Shown here: positions 20,166 through 31,633 of the stretch, in pieces
Layout: each line of letters starts with the position of its first letter
Numbering within the stretch: the stretch's first letter is position 1
Source: Stictocephala bisonia
Taxonomy: Eukaryota; Arthropoda; Insecta; Hemiptera; Membracidae
Length of the DNA stretch: 64,000 nt
Reading direction: 5' to 3'
NCBI GenBank assembly: GCA_035578905.1
Contig: JAQJVL010002654.1
Span: 1-64,000, forward strand
The notes under the pieces: generated by a model
Database searches by the model: none
What the model saw: the letters and a program-made list of their open reading frames with translations, nothing else
Told to the model about the DNA's origin: nothing
Program-made: the position numbers and the translations under genes

Positions 20166-22268
20166 GATGGACTATCGAAAATTACAACACAAATTAACTT
20201 CACTTATTGATACCCATTCAGCTGAAATTAGTCGGCTTAATTCCGAAATCATGAAACTACAAGAAAATTTAGTTGAAGTAGAACACAGAGAAGCTGAAAT
20301 GAAGCGTATTTTGAAAGAAAAGAATATTTTAGAATCAGAGAGACGCAATGAAATATTGTCTGTAAAAAAGAATTTAGATATAGTTGAAGACAAGTTGAGA
20401 AAAGAAAGAGACGCGAATATTAAATACATTGATGACTTAAAATCTCAAATTTTATTATTAGAGACGGAGAAAGAAGATTTAAAAGGAATTATTGCTGAAA
20501 AACAGTCTGCGATGATAATAATGACCGACAGGTCCATACATTTAGAAAATGAATTACAGTTAATTAGAAAAGAAAATGAAAAGTTTAAGCAAGACATTGT
20601 GTCTATTGAAGAAACAGAATCAGAATTGATAAAAAAGCTTGTAGTGGAGTCAGAAAATAAAATAGAACTACTGGAGCAATCATTGAATAATAAAGTTAGA
20701 ATTTTAGAAAAACACTTTGACAATACTCAAGAAAACGCTCAAGCTAAGTTTCAAACACACATAAATCACATAACTCATGAATTCAATTTAAAGAGCCAAG
20801 ACTATAAAAATCAACTAAATACATATTTTACAAAATATGAGGAGTTAAGAAAGTTAGTTGACCAAAATGAAAAAGAATATTTAGAACAGGTTAAAGAAGT
20901 AGACGAGAGATGTAAAATTTTATATAGAGAGCTATGCAGCATTGAAAGTGAGAGAGATGAATTGTTAGTGTCTGATTTGGAAAAGAAACTAACTATGATT
21001 GAGATTCAAGAAAGATCAAACTGCATAGAGAAAGATTTGAAATTATACAAAGAAAAATGTAAGAAGTATGAGATAACACTGAATACAATGCAAAATACAA
21101 TAAATGCATTGGGTGATCGTTTGTTGGAAAGTGAAAATGAGGTTATACGATTGAATAGTGTAGAAGCTGAGTTGAAGTCTCAGAAAAGGAGCCTTGAGGA
21201 TAAATCCCAATTACTTCTGTCTAATATTATGGCCTTAAGAGAAAGTATGGAGAAAATGGAACAAGAAATAATAAATGATGTTTTAGTAATGAAAGAACAT
21301 TTAGCAGCAAAAGTAGAAAATTTCCAAATAGAGTCAGCAAAGAAAGTGGATTTATTGAATGAAAATATTTATAACAAACAATGCGCCATTGATAAGCTGC
21401 TAAGTGAACTAGACAATGCCATGGCCTTAATAAATGAACTTAAATGTTCCAAAATAAATTATGAGAATGAAATTAGTGGCCTCAAAAATGAAAACAGAAA
21501 GCAGTTAACCACAGTTGAGTCCTTAAATGATCAAATCAAATCAAGTAAAAAAATAATTGAAGATAAAAATCTGAACATTGAAAAACAACAACAGTATATT
21601 GATGGGTTGGTTTCTGATTTGGTTTTAGAAAAAAAAAGATGCGAGGCTTTAGAAGCAGAAAAGGATAAAGTTAACAGTAAAAAGGATCGAGAAATGAAAG
21701 AACTCAATGAAAAAGTTGAGTCTATGGACAGGAGTTTGAAAAATCTTGAGGAAAAAGTAACTGTAACAGATGAAGAAAAGGGTATATTAGAAATGCAATT
21801 GTTAGATGCTGAGAATAAAATATTTGAGTTAAAAATGACAAATGAAATCTTGTCCAATAGAAAAGAAGAATTGGAGGGTAAAATAACTGAATTGCAATGC
21901 ACTTTGGATGATGCTAAAGAGCAAATTAATTCTCAGTCTAAATTTGAGATAAAAATATCTTGTCTAGAGGCTGAGAAGAGCAGTTTAAGTTTGCAGATGG
22001 ATGAAGCGAGGAGGACAATTTTGGATTTGGAACATGCACGCGCTGAGAAAAACTTGATTATCAGCCAACTGTCTGAACAAATCAGCATTGAAAGAGCCAA
22101 GTACAATGACTACGTATCTGAAACCGAAAAGACCTTTGTAACTTTGAAAAAACATAATGAAGTGTTGAAAATAAATGCAGATAATGGCATTAAACTTCAA
22201 GCAGCCGAAGAAAAGATAAATAATCTGGAAGAGGAACTGAGGACCTTGCAGATTAAATATGATAAAAG
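20166..22268 (+). CDS. HMMR: HMMR homologue, large coiled-coil exon
   Basis: The exon starts after gttacag with G, completing the codon begun at 11662 (Arg), then MDYRKLQHKLTSLI. It runs about 700 codons to AAAAG|gtaagc (two-base overhang). The product is almost entirely heptad coiled coil, rich in Glu, Lys, Leu, Asn and Ile, with no breaks or frameshifts. Vertebrate HMMR has the same build: a short basic N terminus, then a long coiled coil and a conserved C-terminal motif. The protein localises to microtubules and centrosomes and acts in spindle assembly. By itself this exon could belong to many coiled-coil proteins; the flanking exons decide the identity. Confidence 0.85.
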
Positions 22269-22894
22269 GTAAGCTTAGTGTCAGTTCTGTGAGTTGTTTG
22301 CTTTGTACTAGCAAAATCTTTACTAGAAATGTCACATAATTTTCATCAGTAGTAAAGAATTGACCTTGTAGCAGTGTGTCATAAAATTGATAATTTAATA
22401 TGATTTAAGAATGATTAATCGCTTTCTGCTTCATATAAATTTATTGATCAAAACATTTGTCTAATTAATATTATATGTATAAAACAGGTATTGGCCTATA
22501 AATGCATGCTGTTTATAAATGTAAGCGGGTGGGTTTAACATAGTTTAACACATGTAAGATAAGATATATGTAGAGATTATAAGATGCAGTTCAACACAAT
22601 ACGTCACAATTAATTAATTTTTTAAATTATGTACTTTTTTCATTTGATATACATATTAAATTAAGTTGTAATCAGTAGTAGGGCTCTATGAATATTCATT
22701 GGTATTTATACATATTCCAGCATAAATGCGTTTGATTGGTAGTTTATGTCCCTATGTAGAATTTTATTGACGTTTTGGCTTTCATCATTACCAATGTTTT
22801 TATAGCAATCGTGATATTTAAATGCTCTTGTTTATATTGTACTAGAAAGAATAGTTAAAATGTAAAGCATATTACTTGTTTGTTTTTTTTCTAG
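22269..22894 (+). other. HMMR intron
   Basis: Standard GT-AG intron (gtaagc...tttttctag). AT-rich; nothing else recognised. Confidence 0.7.
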
Positions 22895-23084
22895 AAACCT
22901 GCAGGAACTGGAGACTCAAAAGTTACAAGAAGAGCTAGAAGTGATGCGGTTAAAGTTGCAAGTGGTTACCGACGATAGGAACAAGTTGGAACAGGAAACA
23001 GCTGAGCTGATGGGGCACCAGAACATTCATCAGAAAATAAAGCATATTAATCAGCTCAAACAGTCCAAGTTAGAAATGAGAGAG
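22895..23084 (+). CDS. HMMR: HMMR homologue, exon with the conserved GHQN-x-x-QKIKH motif
   Basis: Bounded by ttttttctag|AAACC and AGAGAG|gtattg. It completes the previous codon (AG+A, Arg) and ends in phase 0. Residues near the end, LMGHQNIHQKIKHINQLK, match the most conserved C-terminal block of HMMR (L-G-H-Q-N-x-x-Q-K-I-K-H), part of the basic leucine-zipper-like region that binds the centrosome and TPX2 in vertebrates. This is the strongest evidence for the gene's identity. Confidence 0.88.
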
Positions 23085-23179
23085 GTATTGTTACTCATAC
23101 TTGAACCTATTTAGATAAAAATACCAATAAATTATTCTGTGGTCAATAAATTCAAGTAAGAAAAAAAACTATCTTGGTT

Positions 23180-23460
23180 TTTCTATGCAAGGACATGAGT
23201 GTAACATACTAACGTACTGTTCATAGAATAGTATGGGAGCTTGTAAAATAGTAGAATGGGAGCTTGTATGTTCATAGAATAGTAGCGGAGATATGCCGTA
23301 GCTCTGCGGTACGACCACTAGGATCGCTAGCGTCGAGTAGTTGGTAAGCTTTGCTACTGTAAGTGTATAATATACTATAGTATTACTAACCCACCCGCCC
23401 ACCCATACACTTACAGTGGTATTGATGTCACCGACATTACCCTCATTCCTCTACTTATAT
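23180..23460. repeat. Dispersed repeat copy in an HMMR intron
   Basis: Contains CGCTAGCGTCGAGTAG, then TAAGCTTTGCTACTGTA, which recurs at about 30735-30785 (GCTAGCGTCAAG, TAAGCTTTGCTACTGTA), and CCACCCATACACTTACAGTGG, which recurs near 11915 and 13055. A short duplication (AGAATAGTATGGGAGCTTGT) is also present. Family unknown. Confidence 0.5.
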
Positions 23461-24207
23461 CCCAAGCATTCTCCCCCCTTCGTTTATGAATGAATATATA
23501 TATATATAATTTTTTGTAATTATGACAAGCCTAAGCTATTTAGACAATAGCTTTAAACTGTCGCCATTTTTAAACACTGGAGCATTTTTGCTGTAAATGC
23601 ACCTTACAGGATGTGCTACCAAATATTTAAATATCTAAGTGTCAAAATTTAATATTTTAATTTTCAAAAATAACAAGAAAAAATTAATTGTTTTAGGATG
23701 CATCATAAATGCTACAGGTAATATTTTTTCTTAAAATTACTGCATCATATTGTATGATTGAAATATTATTTCCTTTTTACAGATCTAAGATTCCCTGTAG
23801 CTTTCTAAATCAGTCAGGATAGTATGAGTTTGCAAGTTGGGAAGATTTTTCCCATCAGCTCAGTTATATATGATTTAAAGGATTCCATGTAAAGCTGTAG
23901 GCCCCCCTTAAGTCAGGTCTACACGTACAGACTTTTCTGTCAGTCTTGTTTGATCAAACAAGTTTATAGGGGTACGGTGTATAATACATAAGAACTGCAT
24001 ATGATGAACATTACAATTAATTATTTAATATTTAATTAGCAAACATTGGAAGACCCAATAAATAACACAATGATGAAGGGTTAGTAACAGTTTGTAAGGA
24101 AAATACAACCTTACTTTGTTATAGAAATTGCATTCACAACCTTATGTCCTCCTGTATGTTTATTTACATTTACTTGAGTTCAATAAATTTGTCTTAATTT
24201 GTTTTAG
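23461..24207 (+). other. HMMR intron, remainder
   Basis: AT-rich. It contains a short TA microsatellite near 23490 and a 5' SINE fragment at 23880-23915 (GGATTCCATGTAAAGCTGTAGG). Ends in the acceptor ttgttttag. Confidence 0.5.
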
Positions 24208-24366
24208 AGACTCGAACAATTGGATGTAGAAAATAAAATATTAAAGAAGAAGCTGGCACAGATAAAAGAAAACACCAATCCATCTTTACTTGAAAGTAGT
24301 CCAAAAATGAAGAAAAATAAAACTAAGAAAGTTTCTTCGCCTGGCGTATTGAAAGACAGAAATTAA
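24208..24366 (+). CDS. HMMR: HMMR homologue, terminal exon with stop
   Basis: Begins after ttgttttag in phase 0 and continues the coiled coil (RLEQLDVENKILKKKLAQIK). It then turns basic (KMKKNKTKKVSSPG) and stops at TAA 24364-24366. A last stretch of coiled coil followed by a basic, disordered tail is the usual C terminus of HMMR. The visible protein totals just over 900 residues without its first exon, comparable to vertebrate HMMR at about 720 residues. Confidence 0.83.
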   Translation, partial: RLEQLDVENKILKKKLAQIKENTNPSLLESSPKMKKNKTKKVSSPGVLKDRN

Positions 24367-25100
24367 GTAGTAAGATGCATTAAGATAAAGTCTTACAAGT
24401 AAATGACGGTTTGTGTTTATTCTTTCCAATTCTTAAAAGTTAATTATTTAAGACCTTCTTGAGTAGAGTCTAGTAAAAACATATACAGATAATGTTATAA
24501 TAAGCATAATTTTGAACAACCCCATTGGCATGAGAAGAATGCAAAAATAATATTAGCTTATTAAGCCTGAAAATCTGTAGAGACAACTATTAATTCCGAA
24601 TTAATGGCTACACATTTATTCGTGGAACTATATTTATCAATCAGGCATAATCTTTTATAGATGCAGACACAAAGTACATTCATGGTATCAAACTATATAA
24701 ATTAGTTTTGATAAAGGTTTTACGTAAAAAAACTTAATGTTCCAAATGCTCCCGAAACTTTCTACTTGGTTATAAAATATATCTACATTACGTTATTTTT
24801 ACACATAGTCTCTTTATTGTAAGTTAAAGTTAATAGCCATGTTTCAAAAATGTTTTATTAGTTCAATAATACTTTTGAATCATAACTTGTGTTAATCAGT
24901 AAAACTATCACACACTAAGTGACTTTATTTTATACAATGATGAACGAATATTTAAAACAATTATTACAACTAAGGTTATTTTTTACTCTCACATAGATAT
25001 ATGTATACTATATTTACAATCCATAATATTAAATAATATCAGGTTTACAAAAAGTTTATATATAAAAAAATAGTATAAAAAATGAAAGGCCGGTAGTCTT
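24367..25100. other. 3' flank of HMMR
   Basis: AT-rich. The HMMR poly(A) site is not obvious. On the minus strand AATAAA near 24930 could serve the open frame at 25101-25448. Confidence 0.35.
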
Positions 25101-25448
25101 TCAAGGTACGCCAGCTCTGATATCATGTACTGTTAAAAACGGGTGTTGCAGCAGCCAATTAGTGAGTCTGGTCTTCACACTTTCAGGATTGGGCGTCTTG
25201 ATTTCCTCAGGCAAGATGTTACCAAATATTTAAATTGAGTATATAAACAGACCTTAACTTGTTTTCACTTGTGATTACAACTGGAGGACTTTACATAACC
25301 TCAATATCTCTAAGCGGTATGGTACCACCCTCTCTAGAAGATGTGTTTCTAAGGCCATTCGCTGGAGTCGTGATATTTATGTGACTCACATAACCGGCGT
25401 CCAGCAGTGGCCTCAAGACTAATTTTATCACGCAAACGCATCTACATC
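25101..25448 (-). pseudogene. Unrecognised coding-like segment, convergent with HMMR
   Basis: Two open stretches on the minus strand look protein-like. The first (25448-25294) contains LRPLLDAGYVSHINITTPAN and EGGTIPLRDIEV. The second (25231-25101) contains NILPEEIKTPNPESVKTRL and WLLQHPFLTVHDIRAGVP before a TGA. Composition is far less AT-biased than the flanks. No clear splice acceptor separates them, and stops lie between. It may be two 3' exons with odd splice sites or a decayed gene end. I do not recognise the family. Confidence 0.3.
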
Positions 25449-25967
25449 AACTAATTTTAAACATATATATACATATTAATATAATTTCCTGACATCAGTT
25501 TAACGAGGAACGTATCACCCCCAAATATATCATTATTAATAAATATTTTTAAATTGACTGCTTTCATAACACTATTTACATTAATATTACAATTGCCTAT
25601 TAGTGACTTGGAATATTCCTATTCTATTAAACAATTAATTATTTATACACCAAAAGTATAGGCAATATGAATGCCTTTAATATCTGTTCTTATCACAAAT
25701 TCTCTAGGTTTCCAGACGGGCTGAAGTATTTTCTACCGTCATAGTATTTTTTTATTATTCATTTCGTTTAGATAAAATGCTAATACTTCGTAGTATTTTC
25801 TTTGAGAATGTTCTACTTTTTATTCATGTCACCCATAATATCAGCTGTTCTAATTGGACATTAGATTAATTAATTGTTTTTTTTCAAAGTATTTAGTTTG
25901 ATTTACTTTAAGTTATTTGTTAGTGTTCTTGAATTTTTAGAATTTTTACTTATATTTTGATTGCAAG

Positions 25968-26014
25968 TCTTGAAACTCAATATTATGACTGGTGAAGCGG
26001 GCAGGTACAGCTAG
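25968..26014 (+). mobile_element. Helitron 3' terminus
   Basis: AAACTCAATATTATGACTGG then GAAGCGGGCAGGTACAGCTAG|T. The same 47-bp end occurs at 29219-29265. The GC-rich short stem followed by CTAG before a T is the Helitron 3' signature. The matching 5' end is not identified here. Confidence 0.6.
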
Positions 26015-27325
26015 TACATACATATAATAAATTTTAAAGATATGCAAATACTTAGCTGCCAACTGCACCAAGAATATGAGTTTAGAATGTCCATTAATAT
26101 AAATATCATAATATTTTGGGGTGTGAATGCAAATGTATGTGTATATATATTGTTTTATAATATTTTTATGTTTGTAAGTATATTAATTAAAAAAAAAAAT
26201 TAAAATGTCAATAAAATTGTGTTTGATTTGTTTCAGGTCAGATGTATCAATATGTGAATCTCAGCAGTGGCATGTTTTTGGTAAAGTTATATGCTTGAGC
26301 ATTTTAAAACAAACAAATTATCTAAAAGGCCATTTAATTAGTAATCTTTATAAACACAGTAGGTCTATTCTTAGAATTTTAGTAATTTAACATAGTATTA
26401 TAGCCCTTGGAGTACTGACATTTTTATTTTGTTAATTTGTGTCAATATGTTTTGTTATGCATGTTAATGTTTTTTAGATTCAGACAACACAGTTTGTCAG
26501 GCTACGTTGCTGACTTTATGATGAATTTTGTTAAATTAATGCTTGCAATGAAATTTGTAACTCTTCGTTTATTTCATTTGTAACACTTAGAGTTCCTCAA
26601 TTTATTCTTATATTTATGTCATTAATTTTATATAATTGTATTTTATTGTTTTAACTAGGTGATGATAGGTTTCAGTATCTTTATGTAACAGTTTTAAATT
26701 GAGTTTGTACCTACATTTACCATTTTTATCGTATTTATTATTTATACAATTAGAATAGAACGACTGATATGCTTTAAGATATGCCAAAAATGTATATAAA
26801 ATTGTAATAGTTTTCTATGTTATGGCTATTGTATGATTAAATAGGTTGTTTACAGTAGAAGGCACTATTTTTGAAAGCCATGTTTTAAGCTTGTAGTTAT
26901 TTGTAGTCACATTGCTTATGCCAAGATATAACTACAGCCAATTGCCTTTAAATGTAATGTTTTTAAAACATTGTTATCTTTAGTGTACATTTTTATACTC
27001 TATACATTTCATACTCGTCTATTGGTATGACGAATAAATTTTAATAAATTCTAAATGAATTAAAATTTAGAAAGATTTACCATTATTAATGTAAGTAAAA
27101 GAAATCTTTTAATATTGTAATTTAAAATAGGACAACCAATACTTGTTACATTGATTGTTACACTTCATGCATTGTGTTTGTAGTTACTTTTCTCTGCTAC
27201 CTGGATATAGTTCCAAAACAATAAATATTGTGAATTTAATGTACTATTCACTGTGATGGTTGCTTTAATTAATTGAAAGCCAAAAGTTGTTAGTATATTT
27301 ATTTAAATTAAAATTAATGTTAATT
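26015..27325. other. AT-rich DNA, no gene recognised
   Basis: Long T-rich stretches with several AATAAA words (27007-27045, about 27220). It could include distal 3' UTR of HMMR, but nothing shows this. Confidence 0.4.
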
Positions 27326-27329
27326 TTAA

Positions 27330-27979
27330 CCCTACCAGTACCAACGACGTCTCAGGCGTCGATCGGCACCTGCTTGCCGATACCGTCGACGCCTCTGACG
27401 TCGATGTGCATGCCTTTCGTAATTTGCCGTTATTGAGTCATCTATTGGTATGGAACGGTTGTTATAGTATTCAAAATGTGAGGAAAGAAGCATACTTTAA
27501 TTTGGTACTCTATGACAACAATTTGAGTGAAGCAGCTATTTTGTTTCTTTGCTACAACATCAACAGTATTTTTCGTCAGCTGATTTGTGTTATTGTTTGT
27601 GTTTACTGCTTGCAATATTTTGAGAATATTCATTGAATAAAGTATATCATATTATACGTATTTTTGAAGTAGATAAACTGTTCTATAGAAAAAACATATC
27701 GATTACCATGGAAACATTTGTTCATTTCAGGGGTAAAACGATAAAAAAAAATTCAAAAATTTCGCAATTTTTGTCTTTTATTTTTGTTTAATTTTTGAAC
27801 AGTTAAAAAAATGTGATGTTATTTTATTTTTATTTCTCGTTAAATTCTGAAAATAATGATATATAACAACATATAGTTTGATATTTATTAGTAGGTGACA
27901 AAAAAAAATAATCCCAAGACTTACAAAGTGACACAAATCTGGTGTGTATTGCTGGTAAAACCAGACAGTACAGCTAGGG
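27330..27979. mobile_element. piggyBac-type MITE, 650 bp, TTAA duplication
   Basis: TTAA (27326-27329) precedes CCCTACCAGTACC; the right end GTACAGCTAGGG is followed by TTAA (27980-27983). Just inside the left end a GC-rich imperfect palindrome (about 27344-27404) pairs GACGTCTCAGGCGTCGA with TCGACGCCTCTGACGTC. No transposase is encoded; the 76-codon open frame is without motif. Confidence 0.75.
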
Positions 27980-28022
27980 TTAAGGACCTAAATAAACATA
28001 TGACATATATTATTCTTCTATA

Positions 28023-29265
28023 TCTATAAAATCCAATGTATGTTTGTTTGTCTGTCCTTTATGCGCTACCAAACCGTCCAGCCGATCGCCATGAAACTTG
28101 GGGAAGTTGTTCTATATACCCCAGGGAAGGTTTCTGTCCTATTCCCGTTTCTTTAATCCCTCAGGGCTCCATCCCTTGGACTTCTAAAGTGTCAATGCTA
28201 ATCAAATAGCAGGATGCATGAAGGTATAATAAGTAAAATATAAAAAGAATATCAGCTGTGGGTTTTAAATATGTCAAAATTAAATTAAACTATGTGTTAA
28301 TTTTTTTAATTGTTTATATTTTTATGTTTTGATTTCTTGTGAAGCTATATTAATTTATTGATTTATTTGATTAACCCTCCGAGTGTTGCATTAAAACCCC
28401 CCGAGTGTTACACCATTTTTGTGACTTCTGAAGTGTTTTTTAAAAATATTTTTTTATAACCAATAACTAAAGATAAGTCCATACATACATATATATTTGT
28501 AATCTAAAATAAATAGGCTACATAAAGTACTACATTTTGAATTACTTACTTTTAGTCCTAAAATTTTTCTGTGGGCGGGAACTTAAAATTTCAAAAAAAG
28601 TTTCAAAAATGTTTCAAGATCTCAATTTTTATATTTTTTTTCGTTCACTTCATGAAAAAATCAAAATAGCCATTTAGTAAAGAATTTATCACTGAACACA
28701 AAAATATATACATTTACACACTTTTTTTAACACCTTGAATATAAGACATATAGAAGAAATTTTATACTCTACCAACTAGCATACGTTCAACTGAAGGCAC
28801 AGTAAACAAACGCAGCTGATGTAATTTTGAGAATAAAATAAAACTGCTAATTTTTTTACAAACAGTAGGCATTATACAGTTGCCATGCAGCCTGAATGTT
28901 CTAGAATCGAGTAGTATTCGAATCATCGCTATATCGATAATGAAAACCGGTTAAATCAGTGAAAAACTACGGCGTTGCAAGATCGTTAGAAATCTAACGA
29001 TCGACACTCGGCCGCTAGAAAATATCGTTAGAAATCTAACGATCAACACTCGGAGGGTTAACAGCTGTTAAATAAAAACAAATAGAATAAAATTATTGTG
29101 GTAGGCAAAACTTTCAAAATTAAAAATAATTGAGTACAGTAGTAAACTACACAAAACATCAGCTGTTGTAAATTGGATACTGTGTAAACTGAAAGGTTGC
29201 TGCACATTTCAATGATACAATCAAAACTCAATATTATGACCGGCAAAGCGGGTGGGTACAGCTAG
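28023..29265 (+). mobile_element. Non-autonomous Helitron, about 1.24 kb
   Basis: It begins A|TCTATAAAATCCAATG followed by GTTTGTTTGTCTGTCC and a block ending ATGAAACTTGGGGAAG, a widespread insect Helitron 5' arrangement. It ends GGTACAGCTAG|T, the Helitron CTRR terminus with the preceding GC-rich AAGCGGGTGGG. Insertion between A and T fits. No Rep/helicase. A piggyBac MITE is nested at 28375-29057. Confidence 0.68.
28375..29057. mobile_element. piggyBac-type MITE, 683 bp, nested in the Helitron
   Basis: Perfect terminal repeats CCCTCCGAGTGTTG and CAACACTCGGAGGG, flanked by TTAA on both sides (28371-28374 and 29058-29061). Near both ends the word CGAGTGTT or its complement recurs, and the right side has a duplicated palindrome ATCGTTAGAAATCTAACGAT (about 28981-29000 and 29025-29044). 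Confidence 0.9.
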
Positions 29266-29267
29266 TA

Positions 29268-29718
29268 ATATATAAAATCCAAAAACAATGTACTCACTCA
29301 TCTCAAAATCTAAGGAACCAATGAACAGATTTTGATGAAATTTGGAGAGAAGTTTTCTTTTGTATCATAGAGACCTACTAAGAAAGGATTTCTCAAAAAT
29401 CCATTACTAGGGGTAGAAACTGCCCCTAAATGTTTCCTTTTTATCCATAAGAGGAACATTGGTATTAATTTAGTATATTTCAAACAGGTGATAAAAAAAG
29501 ACATAAATGTTAGGCTAATTTGGTTTTGTGCAAACTCTGACATGACTGCACTACTTTTAATTCCACAAATAGTCTTATAGGGTTTTCTAGACTATAAAAC
29601 TTTGTTATCTAGGAAACTGCAGCCGGCTGATGTGATGTGATGGTTTAGAGAGAACCACGAAGGGAAGGGTAAGCAATGTAGAGAACCACCCCGTAGCAAA
29701 GCAAGGGCTGTCGGCTAG
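29268..29718 (+). mobile_element. Second Helitron-like element abutting the first
   Basis: It opens with TATAAAATCC shortly after the preceding terminus, continues with GATTTTGATGAAATTTGG and CCTACTAAGAAAGGATTT (a common Helitron-associated text in insects), and ends with GTAGCAAAGCAAGGGCTGTC then GGCTAG|T. Its exact 5' boundary is uncertain. Confidence 0.5.
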
Positions 29719-31633
29719 TATTTCATAAAAAAAAACAAAACACTAAGAAAATTTTGTAGATGCCACTGTTCCTTAATAGAAATTAACACTTCCATCATTC
29801 GTATGATTTCTTTGTATCTGTCACAAAATTTCAATTATATATACTGCATTTTACCAAAGATTACATGCATTTTTATTATTTTTAAGTTAACATAAAAAAT
29901 GTTAATGCCTGATTACGAAAGTACTGCGATATATTGCACACATATCGTAATGCTGGACAGAACATGGGTTTGTTATTGTATACTATATGTGTCAAAATAA
30001 AATTAATGAATTGATGTTGTTTTGGTAAGGTATTAAGTTTTAAAAAAATGTGTTTTAAGCTGTTAATAAAGTTGTAATAGGAATCGAAGAATGCTTTATT
30101 TTTCCTTCCATAACTTCCTTGTTATAGTAAGGTACTTCTGGTCTTTTGAATCAGCATCGAGTCAAAAGAGTAAATGCAATAGTTTTGAACTTTATTTATT
30201 TCAAAATTAAAATATGTTTTGCAGGAGGTATAGCTTATGTATTACAAAAAAAATTTCCCTATAAATATTCATAGGAATATCTTTTTCCTATGAATATATA
30301 TTACTATTGTATTGTATGAAAAAGAATGTTTACATATATGTTACTTTTAAGCACGCTTTTACCAATTCAGGGGCTTAACATCCTAGAAAACCAGGAATTT
30401 TGCAGGAATGTAGACATTTGTACTTGGAAACTGGCTATCATGTGAAAATTGAATTATGATAACAATAAAAAGTGTTCCTAAAGTCTAAAAAGTGATTTGG
30501 AATAGGGTAAAACCACAGTACAATATAACATACAGTAGTGAAGTTCAGCTCTTTTACTTGCAACCAATCGATGCTAGCAAACCTAGCGGTGAGGTAGCTA
30601 ACAACTGGCACAGTAAGTAAATAAATGATTTGATTTGAATGTTTCCACTCAATTAATTGTATTGGAACATAAGTAAACTGCCAAGCTATCTAGCCAGATG
30701 TAACAGCTCTGGGACATGACCACTACAAACGCTAGCGTCAAGCTGGTTGTATTTTTCTCAAGAGTAAGCTTTGCTACTGTATGTTTATATTATACTGTTA
30801 TAAAACTGTCAATAATATAAGCTCTATACTTATCCAAATGCTTGTAACAGCTGCTCATACCTCATTCAAATGAATACTGTTCTCTATTGTCTGGTCACTG
30901 TCTTACTTCCTATACAGAACACTTCGGGTGTTTACATTATGTGCAGATCTTGCGATGTTGCAGGTGTGACTTGAATTGTTCTCTTGTAAGGACTATTAGT
31001 ATGAAATAACTAAACAACTATCTGAATAAACAATTAATTACAGTTAATATTTTTATGTTTAGTCTAAGGTTATGAAAAATGATTGATTTTTTTAAATTGC
31101 ATATTGAGATGGTTATGAATTACAAATAACGGACTGATTTGTCTGAGTGGTAAACCTTTAGGAAGGAGACAAAACACGACCTTCTAAAAATAGTTTCTTT
31201 TTATATTCTTAGATCAATGAGCCTAATTGAGTTGGGCATTGTAATAAGTAACATTATCTTACAACCAACAATGTATGATACTTAATGGTGTTCTAAGTTT
31301 AACTGATTAGTCACCCATTGTTGTTTGTCTCATTTTATCATGATCCAGATATTTTATCTTAACCAAAATATATGAGCAAATCATAATTGATGTCCTATAA
31401 ATATTGAAGTGTAAAAAACATTGGATTTTTCCATTGTAATATATCGCTTGTACACAAGAAATGTGTCACAGCTGAAACATTTTGAAATCTCCTTTTATTT
31501 CATAAATTTACTCCTTAGAGTCTCTTTTATACTGTAGAAAAATATCACAACTAGTTTTCCCTTGAGATAGAACTAGTTTCGTTTTCCTCTGCTTACTTTT
31601 CTTTACTTCCTCTGCTTACAGAACTGCAGAAAA
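29719..31633. other. No gene recognised
   Basis: AT-rich. At 30700-30800 it carries a second copy of the repeat at 23180-23460. Confidence 0.4.

Noticed and set aside
20172..22335. Minus-strand open frames under the HMMR coiled-coil exon
   Set aside because: Low-complexity Ser/Phe/Leu-rich shadows of the Glu/Lys-rich coding strand.
27406..27636. 76-codon open frame on +
   Set aside because: Lies inside the piggyBac MITE, has no transposase motif, and is matched by an antisense open frame; chance.
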